64,000 nucleotides of DNA from Neptuniibacter halophilus (lineage in GTDB: Bacteria; Pseudomonadota; Gammaproteobacteria; Pseudomonadales; Balneatricaceae), in the NCBI RefSeq assembly GCF_030295765.1, contig NZ_AP027292.1, forward strand, positions 806,001-870,000. The letters are read 5' to 3'. Made by a program: the position numbers and the translations under genes. Under the pieces are notes generated by a model. The model had not been told where the DNA came from. It made no database searches and saw nothing but the letters and a program-made list of their open reading frames with translations. Shown here in pieces: positions 40,332 to 49,978 of the stretch (positions within the stretch are counted from its first letter, which is position 1; the number at the start of each line of letters is the position of its first letter).

Positions 40332-41593
40332 GAATCACAATCTGGGGTAATGAACTACCCGCCTGGACCGCCGCTGCCGCTCTCGCCGAGGCCGGCAACC
40401 ATGTCAGCATGGTCAGCGAATACCTCAGCTCAGATCAGGAACTGGAATTCAAAGCCAGCAACGAACCCGGCCTGCAGGGATTGATCCAGTCACAGCGCGA
40501 GGCCGGCCGACTGAGCTTCAGTGACCAGCAGCAGGCCCTGCAGGGCAGCAACAATCATATCTTTGCACTGAGCCCGAATCAGTACCCTCTGGCTGAGCAA
40601 CTGACCCTGCAGCTAAAACAGTTTCATCCGAATAAGCTTCTGATTATTAACCAGTCCAATTTTGGTGTCGGCAGCAGCGATAAACTGCAGAAACTGCTGC
40701 AAAGTAAGCGCAATCAGATTGTTGCTTATATACCCGACATGCTCGCCGAAGGCTCGGCACTGAAGAATTTTAAATCGCCGGAAACCCTGATACTGGGTTG
40801 TGAAGATGAATCTGCCATCATGACCATCAGGGCATTACTGCGCCCATTCAGCCAGGGGCTGAAGCAGTGGCTGATCATGTCTGCAAAGGAAGCGGAGTTT
40901 ACCAAATTCGCCAATACCGGAATGCTTGCCCTTCGACTCGGTTATATCAATGAACTGGCTAACCTCGCAGATCACCTTCAGGTCGATATCGAAGTGATCC
41001 GGGCCGCTCTGATCAGCGACCCACGCATCGGCCCACACTACCTGCACCCCGGCTGCGGTTTCGGCGGCCAGCATTTTCAGCAATACATCGCCGGCCTGTC
41101 GGAACTGATGAGCGAGAATCGCAACTCTAAACTGCTGGATACGGTTCTGATCGAAAACGAAAAACAGAAAGAACAACCGTTCCGCAAACTCTGGCGCCAC
41201 TATGAGTGCGATCTGCAGGGCAAAACGATTACTGTCTGGGGGCTGTCATTTAAACCCGGCACGGCCAGTATCGACAACGCACCCAGCCTGAAAATCATCG
41301 AGACACTGCTTGCACAAAAATGCCAGATTAAACTGCACGATCCGCTGGCACTGAGCAATATCCGCCAGCGTTTTGGTGATCTACCTGAACTGATCTACTG
41401 CGAGGACAGCTACCAGGCACTGGAACAGAGTGATGGCCTGCTGCTGCTGACCGAATGGCCTGAATACTGGTCACCCGACTACGAGCGCATTCTGCAACTG
41501 ATGCGATCACCACTGGTGATCGACGGTAGAAATATTTTCGCAAAAGAAACCCTGCTTGAGCAGGGCTTCACCTATTACGGAGTAGGCCGCTGA
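40328..41593 (+). CDS. Degenerate UDP-glucose/GDP-mannose dehydrogenase family protein
   Basis: A 421-residue protein with the three-part architecture of UDP-glucose dehydrogenase. It aligns by eye with the intact Ugd at 42703-44043. The catalytic region [13 protein letters not shown] of Ugd corresponds to PGCGFGGQHFQQY here: the thiol Cys is His249 and the Asp is Tyr253. The N-terminal GxGxxG loop is lost (IWGNELPAWT). STVPVGT became SNFGVGS. The Lys (193) is kept but the Asn four residues on is Thr197. The C-terminal part (VWGLSFKPGTASIDNAPS and VIDGRNIF) is well kept. The frame is intact, so it is probably a non-oxidising sugar-nucleotide-binding or regulatory paralogue. The start overlaps the pgi stop (ATGA). 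Confidence 0.85.
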   Translation: MRITIWGNELPAWTAAAALAEAGNHVSMVSEYLSSDQELEFKASNEPGLQGLIQSQREAGRLSFSDQQQALQGSNNHIFALSPNQYPLAEQLTLQLKQFHPNKLLIINQSNFGVGSSDKLQKLLQSKRNQIVAYIPDMLAEGSALKNFKSPETLILGCEDESAIMTIRALLRPFSQGLKQWLIMSAKEAEFTKFANTGMLALRLGYINELANLADHLQVDIEVIRAALISDPRIGPHYLHPGCGFGGQHFQQYIAGLSELMSENRNSKLLDTVLIENEKQKEQPFRKLWRHYECDLQGKTITVWGLSFKPGTASIDNAPSLKIIETLLAQKCQIKLHDPLALSNIRQRFGDLPELIYCEDSYQALEQSDGLLLLTEWPEYWSPDYERILQLMRSPLVIDGRNIFAKETLLEQGFTYYGVGR

Positions 41594-41601
41594 CGCGGCC
41601 T
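41584..41601 (+). other. Hairpin containing a stop codon
   Basis: AGGCCGC-TGAC-GCGGCCT, whose loop contains the TGA stop of the preceding gene. It lies between convergent genes and could stall polymerase on either strand. No T-run follows, so termination is unproven. Confidence 0.4.
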
Positions 41602-41604
41602 CTG

Positions 41605-42609
41605 TCAGTTGCCGGGGTAAAAGCCCCGGTACCAGTCCACGAACCGGTTCATACCGTCCTGAATACTGGTGCTCGGTTTGAAACCAACCGCCTGCTCCAA
41701 CCCTGACACGTCAGCATAGGTCGCAGGAACATCCCCCGGCTGCATCGGCAGATACTCTTTTACCGCTTCCCGACCGGCTGCATTTTCGATCGCCTGAATA
41801 AACTCCATCAGCTCAATTGGCTGATTATTACCGATGTTATACACACGGTACGGCGCCTTACTCGCTGCCGGGCTGTTCATCGCCTGCTGATCATCTCGCT
41901 GCGGAATCACATCCTGAATCCGAATCACACCTTCGACAATATCCTCAACGAAGGTAAAGTCACGGCGCATCTTGCCATGGTTGAACACCTTAATCGGCTC
42001 ACCCTGCAGAATCGCCCGGGTGAACAGGAACGGCGCCATATCCGGACGGCCCCAGGGCCCATATACGGTAAAGAAACGCAGGCCGGTCGTTGGGATATCG
42101 TAAAGGTGGGAGTATGAGTGAGCCATCAGCTCATTGGATTTTTTCGTCGCCGCATAAAGGGAGACCGGATGATCCACCGCATCATCGGTAGAGAATGGCA
42201 TCTTCACATTCATACCATACACCGAAGAGGAGGAGGCGTAGACCAGATGACCCACCTCATTATTCCGGCAACCTTCCAGAATTGTCATCATCCCCACCAG
42301 ATTAGAATCCACATAAGCAAACGGATTCTGCAGCGAATAACGCACGCCGGCCTGAGCGGCAAGGTGTATAACGCGATCAAACTTCTCCTGCCTGAACAGC
42401 GCCGCCATCCCTTCACGATCCGCCAGATCCAGCTCGACAAAACGAAAACCTTGCAGGGGCTGTAACTGATTCAGACGGGCATGCTTCAGGTTAATGTCAT
42501 AGTAGTCGTTAAGATTATCCAGACCGACCACTTCATGGCCTGCCTGACAAAGGCGTTGCGCCGTATAAAAACCGATAAAGCCGGCTGCGCCCGTGACTAA
42601 GAATTTCAT
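41605..42609 (-). CDS. NAD-dependent epimerase, UDP-glucuronate 4-epimerase type
   Basis: A short-chain dehydrogenase-fold sugar-nucleotide epimerase. From ATG 42609 it is 334 residues, the usual length. The Rossmann motif TGAAGFIGF is at 7-15; the catalytic pair is Tyr-x3-Lys in SLYAATKKSNELMAHSY, with SSSSVYG supplying the Ser. RFFTVYGPWGRPDMA is typical of UDP-GlcA 4-epimerases of capsule and LPS loci. The likely product is UDP-galacturonate, made from the product of ugd next to it. The extension to 42660 is not supported. Confidence 0.9.
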   Translation of the reverse strand: MKFLVTGAAGFIGFYTAQRLCQAGHEVVGLDNLNDYYDINLKHARLNQLQPLQGFRFVELDLADREGMAALFRQEKFDRVIHLAAQAGVRYSLQNPFAYVDSNLVGMMTILEGCRNNEVGHLVYASSSSVYGMNVKMPFSTDDAVDHPVSLYAATKKSNELMAHSYSHLYDIPTTGLRFFTVYGPWGRPDMAPFLFTRAILQGEPIKVFNHGKMRRDFTFVEDIVEGVIRIQDVIPQRDDQQAMNSPAASKAPYRVYNIGNNQPIELMEFIQAIENAAGREAVKEYLPMQPGDVPATYADVSGLEQAVGFKPSTSIQDGMNRFVDWYRGFYPGN

Positions 42610-42661
42610 TCTATTATCCGCTACCAGAGGTGATTCAATGCTGGCCGTGCTGACGACCATG

Positions 42662-42693
42662 CAAAATTAATAAAGCGCGTCATGCTGACGCGC
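42662..42693 (-). terminator. Terminator after ugd
   Basis: On the minus strand GCGCGTCA pairs with TGACGCGC across GCA, followed by TTTATTAATTTT. It starts 9 bases after the ugd stop and separates ugd from the epimerase. Confidence 0.8.
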
Positions 42694-42702
42694 CCGCTTT
42701 GA

Positions 42703-44043
42703 TCAGAGCTGAGCAATACTCCGCCCACGGCCGATACCGTAGTATTCCAGACCATGACGTTCAACCAGCTCCGGCTCATACATATTCCGGCCATCAATAA
42801 CGACCGGATTGATCAGCGCTGCCCTGATCATATCGAAGTCAGGTGCACGAAACGCCTTCCACTCGGTGCAGATCACCAGCAGATCAGCACCCTGCAAGGC
42901 CGCTTCTTTAGTACCAACCAGTTCCAGATCATCCCGGCAACCATAGATGCGCTGGGTTTCTTCCATCGCTTCAGGATCGAAAGCCCGTACTTTTGCCCCC
43001 TTCTGCCACAGGTTTTCCATCAGTACCCGACTGGAAGCCTCGCGCATATCATCGGTATTCGGCTTGAAAGAGAGCCCCCACAGCGCAATGGTTTTACCTT
43101 CGATGTTACCGGAAAAATAATCATTAACCCGGTTAAACAGCACCTCTTTCTGGCGGTAGTTCACCGCCTCAACCGACTTCAGCAGCCGGGCATCGTACTC
43201 AATCCCGTCCGCTGTGCGCACCAGCGCCTGAACATCTTTAGGGAAACAGGAACCGCCGTAACCACAACCCGGATAGATAAAGTGATAACCAATGCGCTCG
43301 TCCGAACCAATACCCCGACGAACATTTTCAATATCGGCACCAAGGCGCTCCGCCAGTTGTGACATCTCATTCATAAAGCTGATCTTGGTAGCCAGCATGC
43401 AGTTCGCCGCATATTTGGTCAGCTCAGCACTGCGCAGATCCATAAAGATCATACGATCATGGTTACGGTTAAACGGCGCATAGAGTTCGCGCATCCGGGT
43501 TTCGACATGATCACTGTCCGTACCAATAACAATGCGATCAGGGCGCATACAGTCATTAACCGCCGCACCCTCTTTGAGGAACTCCGGATTGGATACCACA
43601 TGGAAATCAATCGATTCATTACGTGAGGCCAGCACCGCAGCAATATGCGCAGCCACTTTATCTCCGGTACCTACAGGCACAGTCGATTTATCAACGATGA
43701 TTTTCGGCGAAGTCATATGCGTTGCAATGGTCTCAGCAACAGCCAGCACGTACTTCAGATCCGCTGAACCATCCTCATCGGGTGGTGTACCCACCGCAAT
43801 AAACTGCACTTCGGCATGAGCCACACCCTCAGCCGCATCGGTCGTAAAGTGCAGACGACCTTCAGCAAAGTTACTCTCTACCAGCGGTGTCAGACCGGGC
43901 TCATAGATGGGAATAATACCCTTCTTCAGGTTATCTACCTTCGCCTGATCGACGTCGACACAGACCACTTCATGACCCACATCAGCCAGAACCGCAGCCT
44001 GGACCAGCCCCACATAACCGATGCCAAATACCGTAACTTTCAT
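42703..44043 (-). CDS. ugd: UDP-glucose 6-dehydrogenase
   Basis: Oxidises UDP-glucose to UDP-glucuronate in two NAD-dependent steps. It has 446 residues. The Rossmann loop is [19 protein letters not shown], followed by [11 protein letters not shown] and [12 protein letters not shown]. Lys210 and Asn214 are in [10 protein letters not shown]; the catalytic Cys266 and Asp270 are in [13 protein letters not shown]. All catalytic residues are present, in contrast with the paralogue at 40328-41593. It draws on GalU product and feeds the adjacent epimerase. Confidence 0.97.
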   Translation of the reverse strand: MKVTVFGIGYVGLVQAAVLADVGHEVVCVDVDQAKVDNLKKGIIPIYEPGLTPLVESNFAEGRLHFTTDAAEGVAHAEVQFIAVGTPPDEDGSADLKYVLAVAETIATHMTSPKIIVDKSTVPVGTGDKVAAHIAAVLASRNESIDFHVVSNPEFLKEGAAVNDCMRPDRIVIGTDSDHVETRMRELYAPFNRNHDRMIFMDLRSAELTKYAANCMLATKISFMNEMSQLAERLGADIENVRRGIGSDERIGYHFIYPGCGYGGSCFPKDVQALVRTADGIEYDARLLKSVEAVNYRQKEVLFNRVNDYFSGNIEGKTIALWGLSFKPNTDDMREASSRVLMENLWQKGAKVRAFDPEAMEETQRIYGCRDDLELVGTKEAALQGADLLVICTEWKAFRAPDFDMIRAALINPVVIDGRNMYEPELVERHGLEYYGIGRGRSIAQL

Positions 44044-44196
44044 TCAGATTTCCTTAACCGGCAAAGCCGACCCGGCTTCACCTACAGAACACTTGGAGAA
44101 TTTAACCTTAGTGCAACATTATACGCACTTAAAATGAAAAAGTTATTGCGAAGACCTGTACTGAAAATCCCGTTTAACAACCGTGGAAAAGACAGG

Positions 44197-44234
44197 CAAA
44201 AAAAACGGCGAGCTCCTGCACAGGCTCGCCGTTT
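44197..44234 (-). terminator. Second terminator downstream of aceF
   Basis: On the minus strand AAACGGCGAGC pairs with GCTCGCCGTTT around a 10-base loop and is followed by eight T. It is the more distal of two terminators in the 258-base gap between aceF and ugd. The rest of that gap is A/T-rich DNA that should hold the ugd promoter. Confidence 0.92.
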
Positions 44235-44251
44235 GGGTTATCTACCCCCTT

Positions 44252-44277
44252 GAAAAAGAGCGCCTCCGAAGAGGCGT
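44252..44277 (-). terminator. First terminator downstream of aceF
   Basis: On the minus strand CGCCTC-TTCG-GAGGCG, a UUCG tetraloop hairpin, is followed by CTCTTTTTC. It lies 25 bases after the aceF stop. Confidence 0.8.
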
Positions 44278-44301
44278 TGAGCCAAGGGATTGGTAAATGG
44301 G

Positions 44302-46245
44302 TTACAGCACCAGGCGACGAATGTCGCTCAGCAGGCTGTTCAGGTAGGTCAGGAACTTACCGGCATCACCACCATTAATGGCACGGTGATCGTAAGAAAG
44401 GCACAGCGGCAGCATCTTACGCGGCTCAAACTCCTTACCATTCCAACGCGGTTCGATATCCGCTTTAGAAACACCCAGAATAGCCACTTCAGGCGCATTA
44501 ACGATTGGCGTAAAGCCAGTACCGCCAATGCCACCCAGGCTGGAAATAGTGAAACACGCACCCTGCATTTCGTCTGGCTTGAGCTTACGATCTTTCGCCT
44601 TGCCCGCCAGCTCAATCGCTTCTTTGGACAGCTCGTAAATACTCTTCTTATCTGCATCCTTGATTACAGGCACCATCAAACCGTTCGGGGTATCAACCGC
44701 CATACCGATATTGACGTATTTCTTGTAAACAATATGCTCACCATCCGCATGCAGAGAAGCATTGAATTTAGGATGCGCCTTAAGAGCAATAGCAATCGCT
44801 TTAAGCATAAATGGCAGCGGAGTCAGCTTAACGCCGGAGGCAGCCGCTTCATCCTTCATATCCTTACGGAACGCTTCCAGTTCGGTGATATCCGCTTTAT
44901 CGAATTGGGTCACATGCGGGATATTCAACCAGCAGCGACTCATATTGTCGCGCGTCACTTTGGCGATCTTGCTCAGTTTTTCAACTTCGATCTCACCAAA
45001 CTTACTGAAGTCGACTTCAGGGATCGCCGGAATACCCGAACCACCGGTGACAGTTCCGGCTTTAGGCGCTTCCGCCAGTTGCTTCAGCGCACCTTTAACA
45101 TACGCCTGCACATCCTCTTTAAGGACACGACCACGACGACCGGTACCTGAAACCAGTGACAGATCGACACCGAATTCACGCGCAACAGCACGCACGGCAG
45201 GGCCGGCATGAACGCTGCGATTCTTTTTCTCCAGCGCGGCTTTATCTACACCCGCGGCCGGTGCCGCAGATGACTTGGCTGGCGCAGGTGCCGGTGCTGA
45301 CGGAGCAGCCGGAGCCGGAGCTGCCGCAGGGGCCGCCGGAGCAGGAGCCGCACCACCGGACACTTCAAGCTCCAGCAGCAGATCACCTTCATTAACGGTA
45401 TCACCCTCTTTGATCTTCATGGAAACCACAGTCCCCGCCTTAGGCGCAGGCACCTCCATAGAGGCTTTATCTGTTTCCAGTACAATCAAGCTGTCACCTT
45501 CAGACACACTGTCTCCGTCCTTCACCAGGACTTCAACCACGTCCACATCAGTAGCGCCGGACAGATCAGGGATCAGAATATTCTCTTTACCACCCGCAAC
45601 CGCCGCAGGCGCAGGGGCCGCCGCCGGAGCAGGCTCAGAGGCAGCAGCAGGAGCTGCCGCAGGTGCCTCAGCGGCCCCCACCTGCAGATCCATCAGCAGA
45701 TCACCCTCGTTGACGGTGCTGCCCTCTGTGATCTTCATGGAAATCACCACACCCGCTTTAGGTGCGGGCACCTCCATAGAGGCCTTGTCCGTTTCCAGAA
45801 CGATCAGGCTATCGCCTTCCGCAACCGTGTCGCCGTCTTTTACCAGGACCTCAACCACATCCACATCAGTGGCACCGGAAAGGTCCGGGATCAGCACAGC
45901 CTCAATTGCGGTAGCAGTCGCTTCTGGTGCTGCAGCCGGCGCGGAAGCTGCCGGGGCAGGCTCCGCTGCGGGCGCTTCTTCTGCAACCGGGGCGGCAGCA
46001 GCGGCTGCACCGGTATCCAGTTCAAGCAGAAGGTCACCTTCATTAACCTGATCATCCACTTTGATCTTCATGGAAACCACGACACCGCTATGGGTAGATG
46101 GCACTTCCATGGATGCTTTATCTGTCTCCAGAACAATCAGGCTATCGCCTTCATTAATGCTGTCGCCGTCCTTAACCAGCACTTCAACAACATCAACATC
46201 CGTGGAACCCGACAGGTCTGGCACAGTAATTGTGATAATACTCAC
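44302..46245 (-). CDS. aceF: Pyruvate dehydrogenase E2, dihydrolipoyl acetyltransferase
   Basis: The core of the pyruvate dehydrogenase complex, carrying acetyl groups on lipoyl arms to CoA. It has 647 residues. Three lipoyl domains have the target Lys in [10 protein letters not shown] at 43, 153 and 259, joined by Ala/Pro linkers. The peripheral-subunit-binding domain is at about 340-385. The catalytic domain runs from about 415, ending with [15 protein letters not shown]. The motif reads HxxxNG, an Asn variant also known in Azotobacter and Pseudomonas E2p. It lies 45 bases after aceE. Confidence 0.98.
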   Translation of the reverse strand: MSIITITVPDLSGSTDVDVVEVLVKDGDSINEGDSLIVLETDKASMEVPSTHSGVVVSMKIKVDDQVNEGDLLLELDTGAAAAAAPVAEEAPAAEPAPAASAPAAAPEATATAIEAVLIPDLSGATDVDVVEVLVKDGDTVAEGDSLIVLETDKASMEVPAPKAGVVISMKITEGSTVNEGDLLMDLQVGAAEAPAAAPAAASEPAPAAAPAPAAVAGGKENILIPDLSGATDVDVVEVLVKDGDSVSEGDSLIVLETDKASMEVPAPKAGTVVSMKIKEGDTVNEGDLLLELEVSGGAAPAPAAPAAAPAPAAPSAPAPAPAKSSAAPAAGVDKAALEKKNRSVHAGPAVRAVAREFGVDLSLVSGTGRRGRVLKEDVQAYVKGALKQLAEAPKAGTVTGGSGIPAIPEVDFSKFGEIEVEKLSKIAKVTRDNMSRCWLNIPHVTQFDKADITELEAFRKDMKDEAAASGVKLTPLPFMLKAIAIALKAHPKFNASLHADGEHIVYKKYVNIGMAVDTPNGLMVPVIKDADKKSIYELSKEAIELAGKAKDRKLKPDEMQGACFTISSLGGIGGTGFTPIVNAPEVAILGVSKADIEPRWNGKEFEPRKMLPLCLSYDHRAINGGDAGKFLTYLNSLLSDIRRLVL

Positions 46246-46290
46246 TTTAAATTCCTCCAGTTCTAAGCTGTTTAGAAGTTCCGCGCAGAC

Positions 46291-48951
46291 TTAAACAGTC
46301 CACGGTGCCGGCTTAGCCGGGTTGATGTTGAACTTCTGCATGGCCTTGGCAACATCCGCGCCCGTGACCTTGCCCTCTTCCTGGAGTGCTCTCAGAGCCG
46401 CAACCACTACGTAGTAACGGTTAACCTCGAAGAACTCACGCAACTTACCGCGGGTGTCGGAACGACCGAAGCCATCGGTACCCAGCACTTTAAAGTTACG
46501 AGGAATGTATTCACGCAGCTGATCTGCGTAGGAACGCATGTAATCTGTAGATGCGATAACCGGGCCTTCACCACGGCTTTCAATACACTCAGTTACATAG
46601 GCTTTTTTCGGATCCGCTTCTGGATTCAACATATTGTCACGCGCAACCGCCATTGCATCACGACGCAGCTCGTTGATCGATGTTGTGCTCCAGATGTCCG
46701 ATTCCACACCATACTCGTCGCGCAGAATATCGGCAGCAGCTTCCACCTCACGAAGAATAGTGCCACAACCCATAAGCTGGACTTTTTTCTCCGCCTCTTT
46801 ACCCTCACGCAGCAGGTACATACCTTTAATGATGCCCTCTTCGGCACCCTGAGGCATGGCCGGGTGATGGTAGTTTTCGTTCATGGTGGTGATGTAGTAG
46901 AAGCAGTTTTCCTGATCCTGATACATCCGACGCAGACCGTCCTGAACAATCACCGCCAGCTCATAGCCATAGGTCGGATCGTAGGACTTACAGTTCGGGA
47001 TCATCTGCGCCATCAGATGGCTATGACCATCCTGATGCTGCAAACCTTCACCGTTCAGGGTAGTACGGCCTGAAGTCGCACCAATCAGGAAGCCGCGAGC
47101 CTGCATATCACCTGCAGCCCAGGCCAGATCCATTACTCGCTGGAAACCAAACATGGAGTAGTAGATATAGAACGGCACCATCGTGCAGTTATTGTTGGCA
47201 TAAGAGGTCGCAGCCGCCATCCAGGCAGACATCGCACCGGCTTCGTTAATCCCCTCTTCAAGGATCTGGCCGGTTTTCGACTCTTTGTAGAACATGATCT
47301 GGTCGGAGTCATGCGGCACATAGCGCTGACCTTCAGAGGTGTAGATACCCAACTGACGGAACATCCCCTCCATACCGAAGGTACGTGCTTCATCCGGTAC
47401 GATCGGTACCACCCGCTCGCCCATGTTTTTATCTTTAACCAGTGTACTCATGACACGGTTAAGCACCATCTGAGTAGACGCCGTACGTTTACCACTGTCT
47501 TTCAACTGACCTTCGAAATCAGCAAGCTCAGGAGTCTGCAGCTTTTCAAACTCTGTGCGACGCACCGGATAGAAACCACCCAGGCTCTCACGACGCTCGA
47601 ACATATACTTCATCTCAGGCGAATCCGGAGATGGACGGTAATAAGGCACTTCCTTGAGCTGATCATCAGACAGCGGAATATTGAAGCGATCGCGGAAATC
47701 TTTCAGGTCATCGATCGCCACCTTCTTCATAGAGTGGGTGTCGTTCTTCGCCTCACCAGATTTACCGGTACCGTAACCTTTTACAGTCTGCGCCAGAATC
47801 ACGGTAGGCTGACCTTTATGGTTAACCGCTTCGTGGTAGGCTGCAAAGACTTTATAAGGATCGTGGCCGCCGCGGTTCAGATTCATAATGTCGTCGTCAG
47901 ACAGATCCGCCACCAGCTCCAGCAGCTCAGGGTACTTACCGAAGAAGTGCTCACGCGTATAAGCGCCGCCGTTGGCTTTGTAGTTCTGCAACTCACCGTC
48001 GCATACTTCATCAAAGCGCTTCTGCAGCAAACCTTTGGTGTCTTTTTCGAACAGGGCGTCCCAGTGACGACCCCACAGACACTTGATCACATTCCAGCCT
48101 GCGCCACGGAAGATCCCTTCCAGCTCCTGAACAATCTTGCCGTTACCACGTACCGGACCATCCAGACGCTGCAGGTTACAGTTAACAACGAAGATCAGGT
48201 TTTCCAGCTGCTCACGACCGGCCAGAGAGATCGCACCCAGAGATTCCGGCTCATCACACTCACCGTCGCCCAGGAACGCCCACACTTTACGATCGCCACG
48301 ATTAATCAGGTCACGCGCTGACAGGTAACGCATAACGTGCGCCTGATAGATCGCCTGAATCGGTCCCAGACCCATCGATACCGTCGGGAACTGCCAGAAA
48401 TCAGGCATCAACCACGGGTGAGGGTAGGAAGACAGACCGTTACCGTCGACTTCGCGACGATAGTTGTCCATCTGCTCTTCAGTCAGACGGCCTTCAAGGT
48501 AGGCCCGGGAGTAAATACCCGGAGAGATGTGTCCCTGGAAGAACACCATATCGGATTCCTGCCCGCCGTCATTACCGCGGAAGAAATAGTTAAAACCGAT
48601 ATCGTAAAGGGTTGCCGATGAGGAGAAGGAGGAGATATGACCACCCAGACCTTCATCGTTATCATTGGCACGCATAACCATAGCCATCGCGTTCCAACGG
48701 ATAAAGGAGCGGATACGGCGCTCCATAAACAGATCGCCCGGCATACGGGCTTCATCTTTGACTGAGATCGTATTGCGGTAAGGCGTTGTCAGCGCAGATG
48801 CAGGGCTAACACCCATATCCGCCGCTTTTTCCCCCAGCTTACGCAAAATATATTTAGCCCGGTCGTCGCCATCATTCTTCGCGACCGATTCAAGCGCATC
48901 CAACCACTCCTGGGTTTCAATTGGATCAACATCATCAATTATGTCTTGCAC
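46291..48951 (-). CDS. aceE: Pyruvate dehydrogenase E1 component
   Basis: The homodimeric thiamine-diphosphate E1 that decarboxylates pyruvate and acetylates lipoyl-E2. It has 886 residues, like E. coli AceE. The ThDP motif begins GDGECDEPESLG and ends NLIFVVNCNLQRLDG. YGTGKSGEAKNDTHSMKK and GATSGRTTLNGEGLQHQDGH are family signatures. No E3 (lpd) gene follows aceF, so that subunit must be encoded elsewhere. pdhR lies upstream on the same strand after 222 bases that contain a regulatory palindrome. Confidence 0.98.
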   Translation of the reverse strand: MQDIIDDVDPIETQEWLDALESVAKNDGDDRAKYILRKLGEKAADMGVSPASALTTPYRNTISVKDEARMPGDLFMERRIRSFIRWNAMAMVMRANDNDEGLGGHISSFSSSATLYDIGFNYFFRGNDGGQESDMVFFQGHISPGIYSRAYLEGRLTEEQMDNYRREVDGNGLSSYPHPWLMPDFWQFPTVSMGLGPIQAIYQAHVMRYLSARDLINRGDRKVWAFLGDGECDEPESLGAISLAGREQLENLIFVVNCNLQRLDGPVRGNGKIVQELEGIFRGAGWNVIKCLWGRHWDALFEKDTKGLLQKRFDEVCDGELQNYKANGGAYTREHFFGKYPELLELVADLSDDDIMNLNRGGHDPYKVFAAYHEAVNHKGQPTVILAQTVKGYGTGKSGEAKNDTHSMKKVAIDDLKDFRDRFNIPLSDDQLKEVPYYRPSPDSPEMKYMFERRESLGGFYPVRRTEFEKLQTPELADFEGQLKDSGKRTASTQMVLNRVMSTLVKDKNMGERVVPIVPDEARTFGMEGMFRQLGIYTSEGQRYVPHDSDQIMFYKESKTGQILEEGINEAGAMSAWMAAATSYANNNCTMVPFYIYYSMFGFQRVMDLAWAAGDMQARGFLIGATSGRTTLNGEGLQHQDGHSHLMAQMIPNCKSYDPTYGYELAVIVQDGLRRMYQDQENCFYYITTMNENYHHPAMPQGAEEGIIKGMYLLREGKEAEKKVQLMGCGTILREVEAAADILRDEYGVESDIWSTTSINELRRDAMAVARDNMLNPEADPKKAYVTECIESRGEGPVIASTDYMRSYADQLREYIPRNFKVLGTDGFGRSDTRGKLREFFEVNRYYVVVAALRALQEEGKVTGADVAKAMQKFNINPAKPAPWTV

Positions 48952-49065
48952 TTTGACCTCTCCACTCTAAGTTAACGCAGCGTTATTTTTTTACGGCTTT
49001 TGCCAGCTCGGGCCCTGCTGAAGCAGCATTTTTGACCCCTGATCAAGCCTTATAGTGATTATCTT

Positions 49066-49078
49066 GTAGTAATACTAC
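49066..49078 (-). promoter_or_regulatory. Palindrome upstream of aceE, candidate PdhR/FCD-GntR operator
   Basis: A perfect 13-base palindrome GTAGTAATACTAC, 114 bases upstream of the aceE ATG. It fits the FadR-subfamily core TNGTNNNACNA, as do the two PdhR-type boxes near pdhR, but lacks their TTGG/CCAA arms. A nearby TATAAG and GATAAT could be -10 elements. Binding is inferred only. The rest of 48952-49173 has no gene; a second inverted repeat GGTTTAA...TTAAACC lies near 49121-49140. Confidence 0.5.
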
Positions 49079-49173
49079 ATATCTGTGAACACAGTGTCTA
49101 CAAATGCGTAAAATTCAGGTTTAAACACAATTAAACCCGAATAAAAAACAACATACTGTAGTTTTTATACAAG

Positions 49174-49941
49174 CTATAAGTCAGAGCTTATATTAGCCCG
49201 GCGCAATGCTCGCTCCAGACGCGTGTTTTCACGCTCACCTTCCAGCAATGCTTCTTCCACATAAGCCAGATGATGATGGGCAGCCTGCCTGGCTTTCTCC
49301 GGGTCCCCTTCGAGAATAGCATCCATTAGCACTTTGTGCTGATCATGGATCTTTTCGCGGTAGACCGAATTAGGGTAGATGTTTTTCAGGTTATCCCAGA
49401 TATGCTCCCGCAGGAGATTGAACAGCGCCCGCATCATATGCAGCAGCACCATATTATGAGTGGAGGCCGCGATCGCCAGATGAAAGTCCACATCGGCATG
49501 CACCTCTTTCTGAATCTCTCGATCAGCATGGTAACGCTGAAGGTCAGCATAGCACTGGCGGATCGCATCTTTATCTGCCTGAGTACTACGCAACGCCGCG
49601 TAGTATGCAGCCACCCCTTCCAGAGCATGACGAAATTCAAGCAGATCGTACTGAGCTTCAGGGTGAGTGCGAAACAACTCCAGCAACGGATCAGAAAAAG
49701 AACCCCCAAGATCTTCAGACACGAAGGTACCGCCACCCTGCCGGCTGACCAGCAGACCTTTAGCCGCCATCTTCTGCACAGCCTCCCTTAAAGAAGGACG
49801 CGAGACCTCAAATTGCTTCGCCAACTCCCTCTCCGGCGGCAGCTTCTGCCCCGGCTTCAGGGTCCCCTCCATAATCATGGCTTCCATCTGCTCCACGATC
49901 ACATCAGAGATTTTTGGCTGTTTCACCCGACTGTAGCTCAT
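49174..49941 (-). CDS. pdhR: Pyruvate-responsive transcriptional regulator PdhR
   Basis: A GntR-family, FCD-type repressor whose ligand in E. coli is pyruvate. From ATG 49941 it is 255 residues. The N-terminal winged helix-turn-helix matches E. coli PdhR closely (MSYSRVKQPKISDVI, KLPPERELAKQFEVSRPSLR, RQGGGTFV). The FCD domain starts near SDPLLELFRTHPEAQYDLLE and includes FHLAIAASTHNMVLLHMM. A GTG nine bases upstream is in frame but less likely. It lies between aceEF and the divergent TRAP-dld genes, with a PdhR box at each side of the shared spacer. Confidence 0.95.
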   Translation of the reverse strand: MSYSRVKQPKISDVIVEQMEAMIMEGTLKPGQKLPPERELAKQFEVSRPSLREAVQKMAAKGLLVSRQGGGTFVSEDLGGSFSDPLLELFRTHPEAQYDLLEFRHALEGVAAYYAALRSTQADKDAIRQCYADLQRYHADREIQKEVHADVDFHLAIAASTHNMVLLHMMRALFNLLREHIWDNLKNIYPNSVYREKIHDQHKVLMDAILEGDPEKARQAAHHHLAYVEEALLEGERENTRLERALRRANISSDL

Positions 49942-49959
49942 TGCACGCACTCAAATAAC

Positions 49960-49974
49960 ATTGGTATGACCAAT
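49960..49974 (-). promoter_or_regulatory. PdhR box at the pdhR promoter
   Basis: ATTGGTATGACCAAT is a perfect match to the E. coli PdhR consensus ATTGGTNNNACCAAT. It is 18 bases upstream of the pdhR ATG and overlaps the predicted -10 TATAAT by two bases, so it should mediate autorepression. Confidence 0.88.
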
Positions 49975-49978
49975 TATA
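49973..49978 (-). promoter_or_regulatory. -10 element of the pdhR promoter
   Basis: A perfect TATAAT on the minus strand directly abutting the PdhR box. No strong -35 lies at 17 bases (GTTTAA); TTGTTT lies at 19. The predicted start falls inside the operator. Confidence 0.55.

Noticed and set aside
45275..46051. A 258-residue Ala/Ser/Pro-rich frame antisense to aceF
   Set aside because: It is the complement of the repetitive lipoyl and Ala/Pro linker codons; composition alone explains the open frame.
44290..46245. Repeated DNA blocks that might look like a repeat array
   Set aside because: The repeats are the three lipoyl domain codings of aceF, not short spaced repeats such as CRISPR.
47311..48321. 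A 336-residue frame antisense to aceE
   Set aside because: It lies wholly opposite a highly conserved gene and has no recognisable domain or ribosome site.
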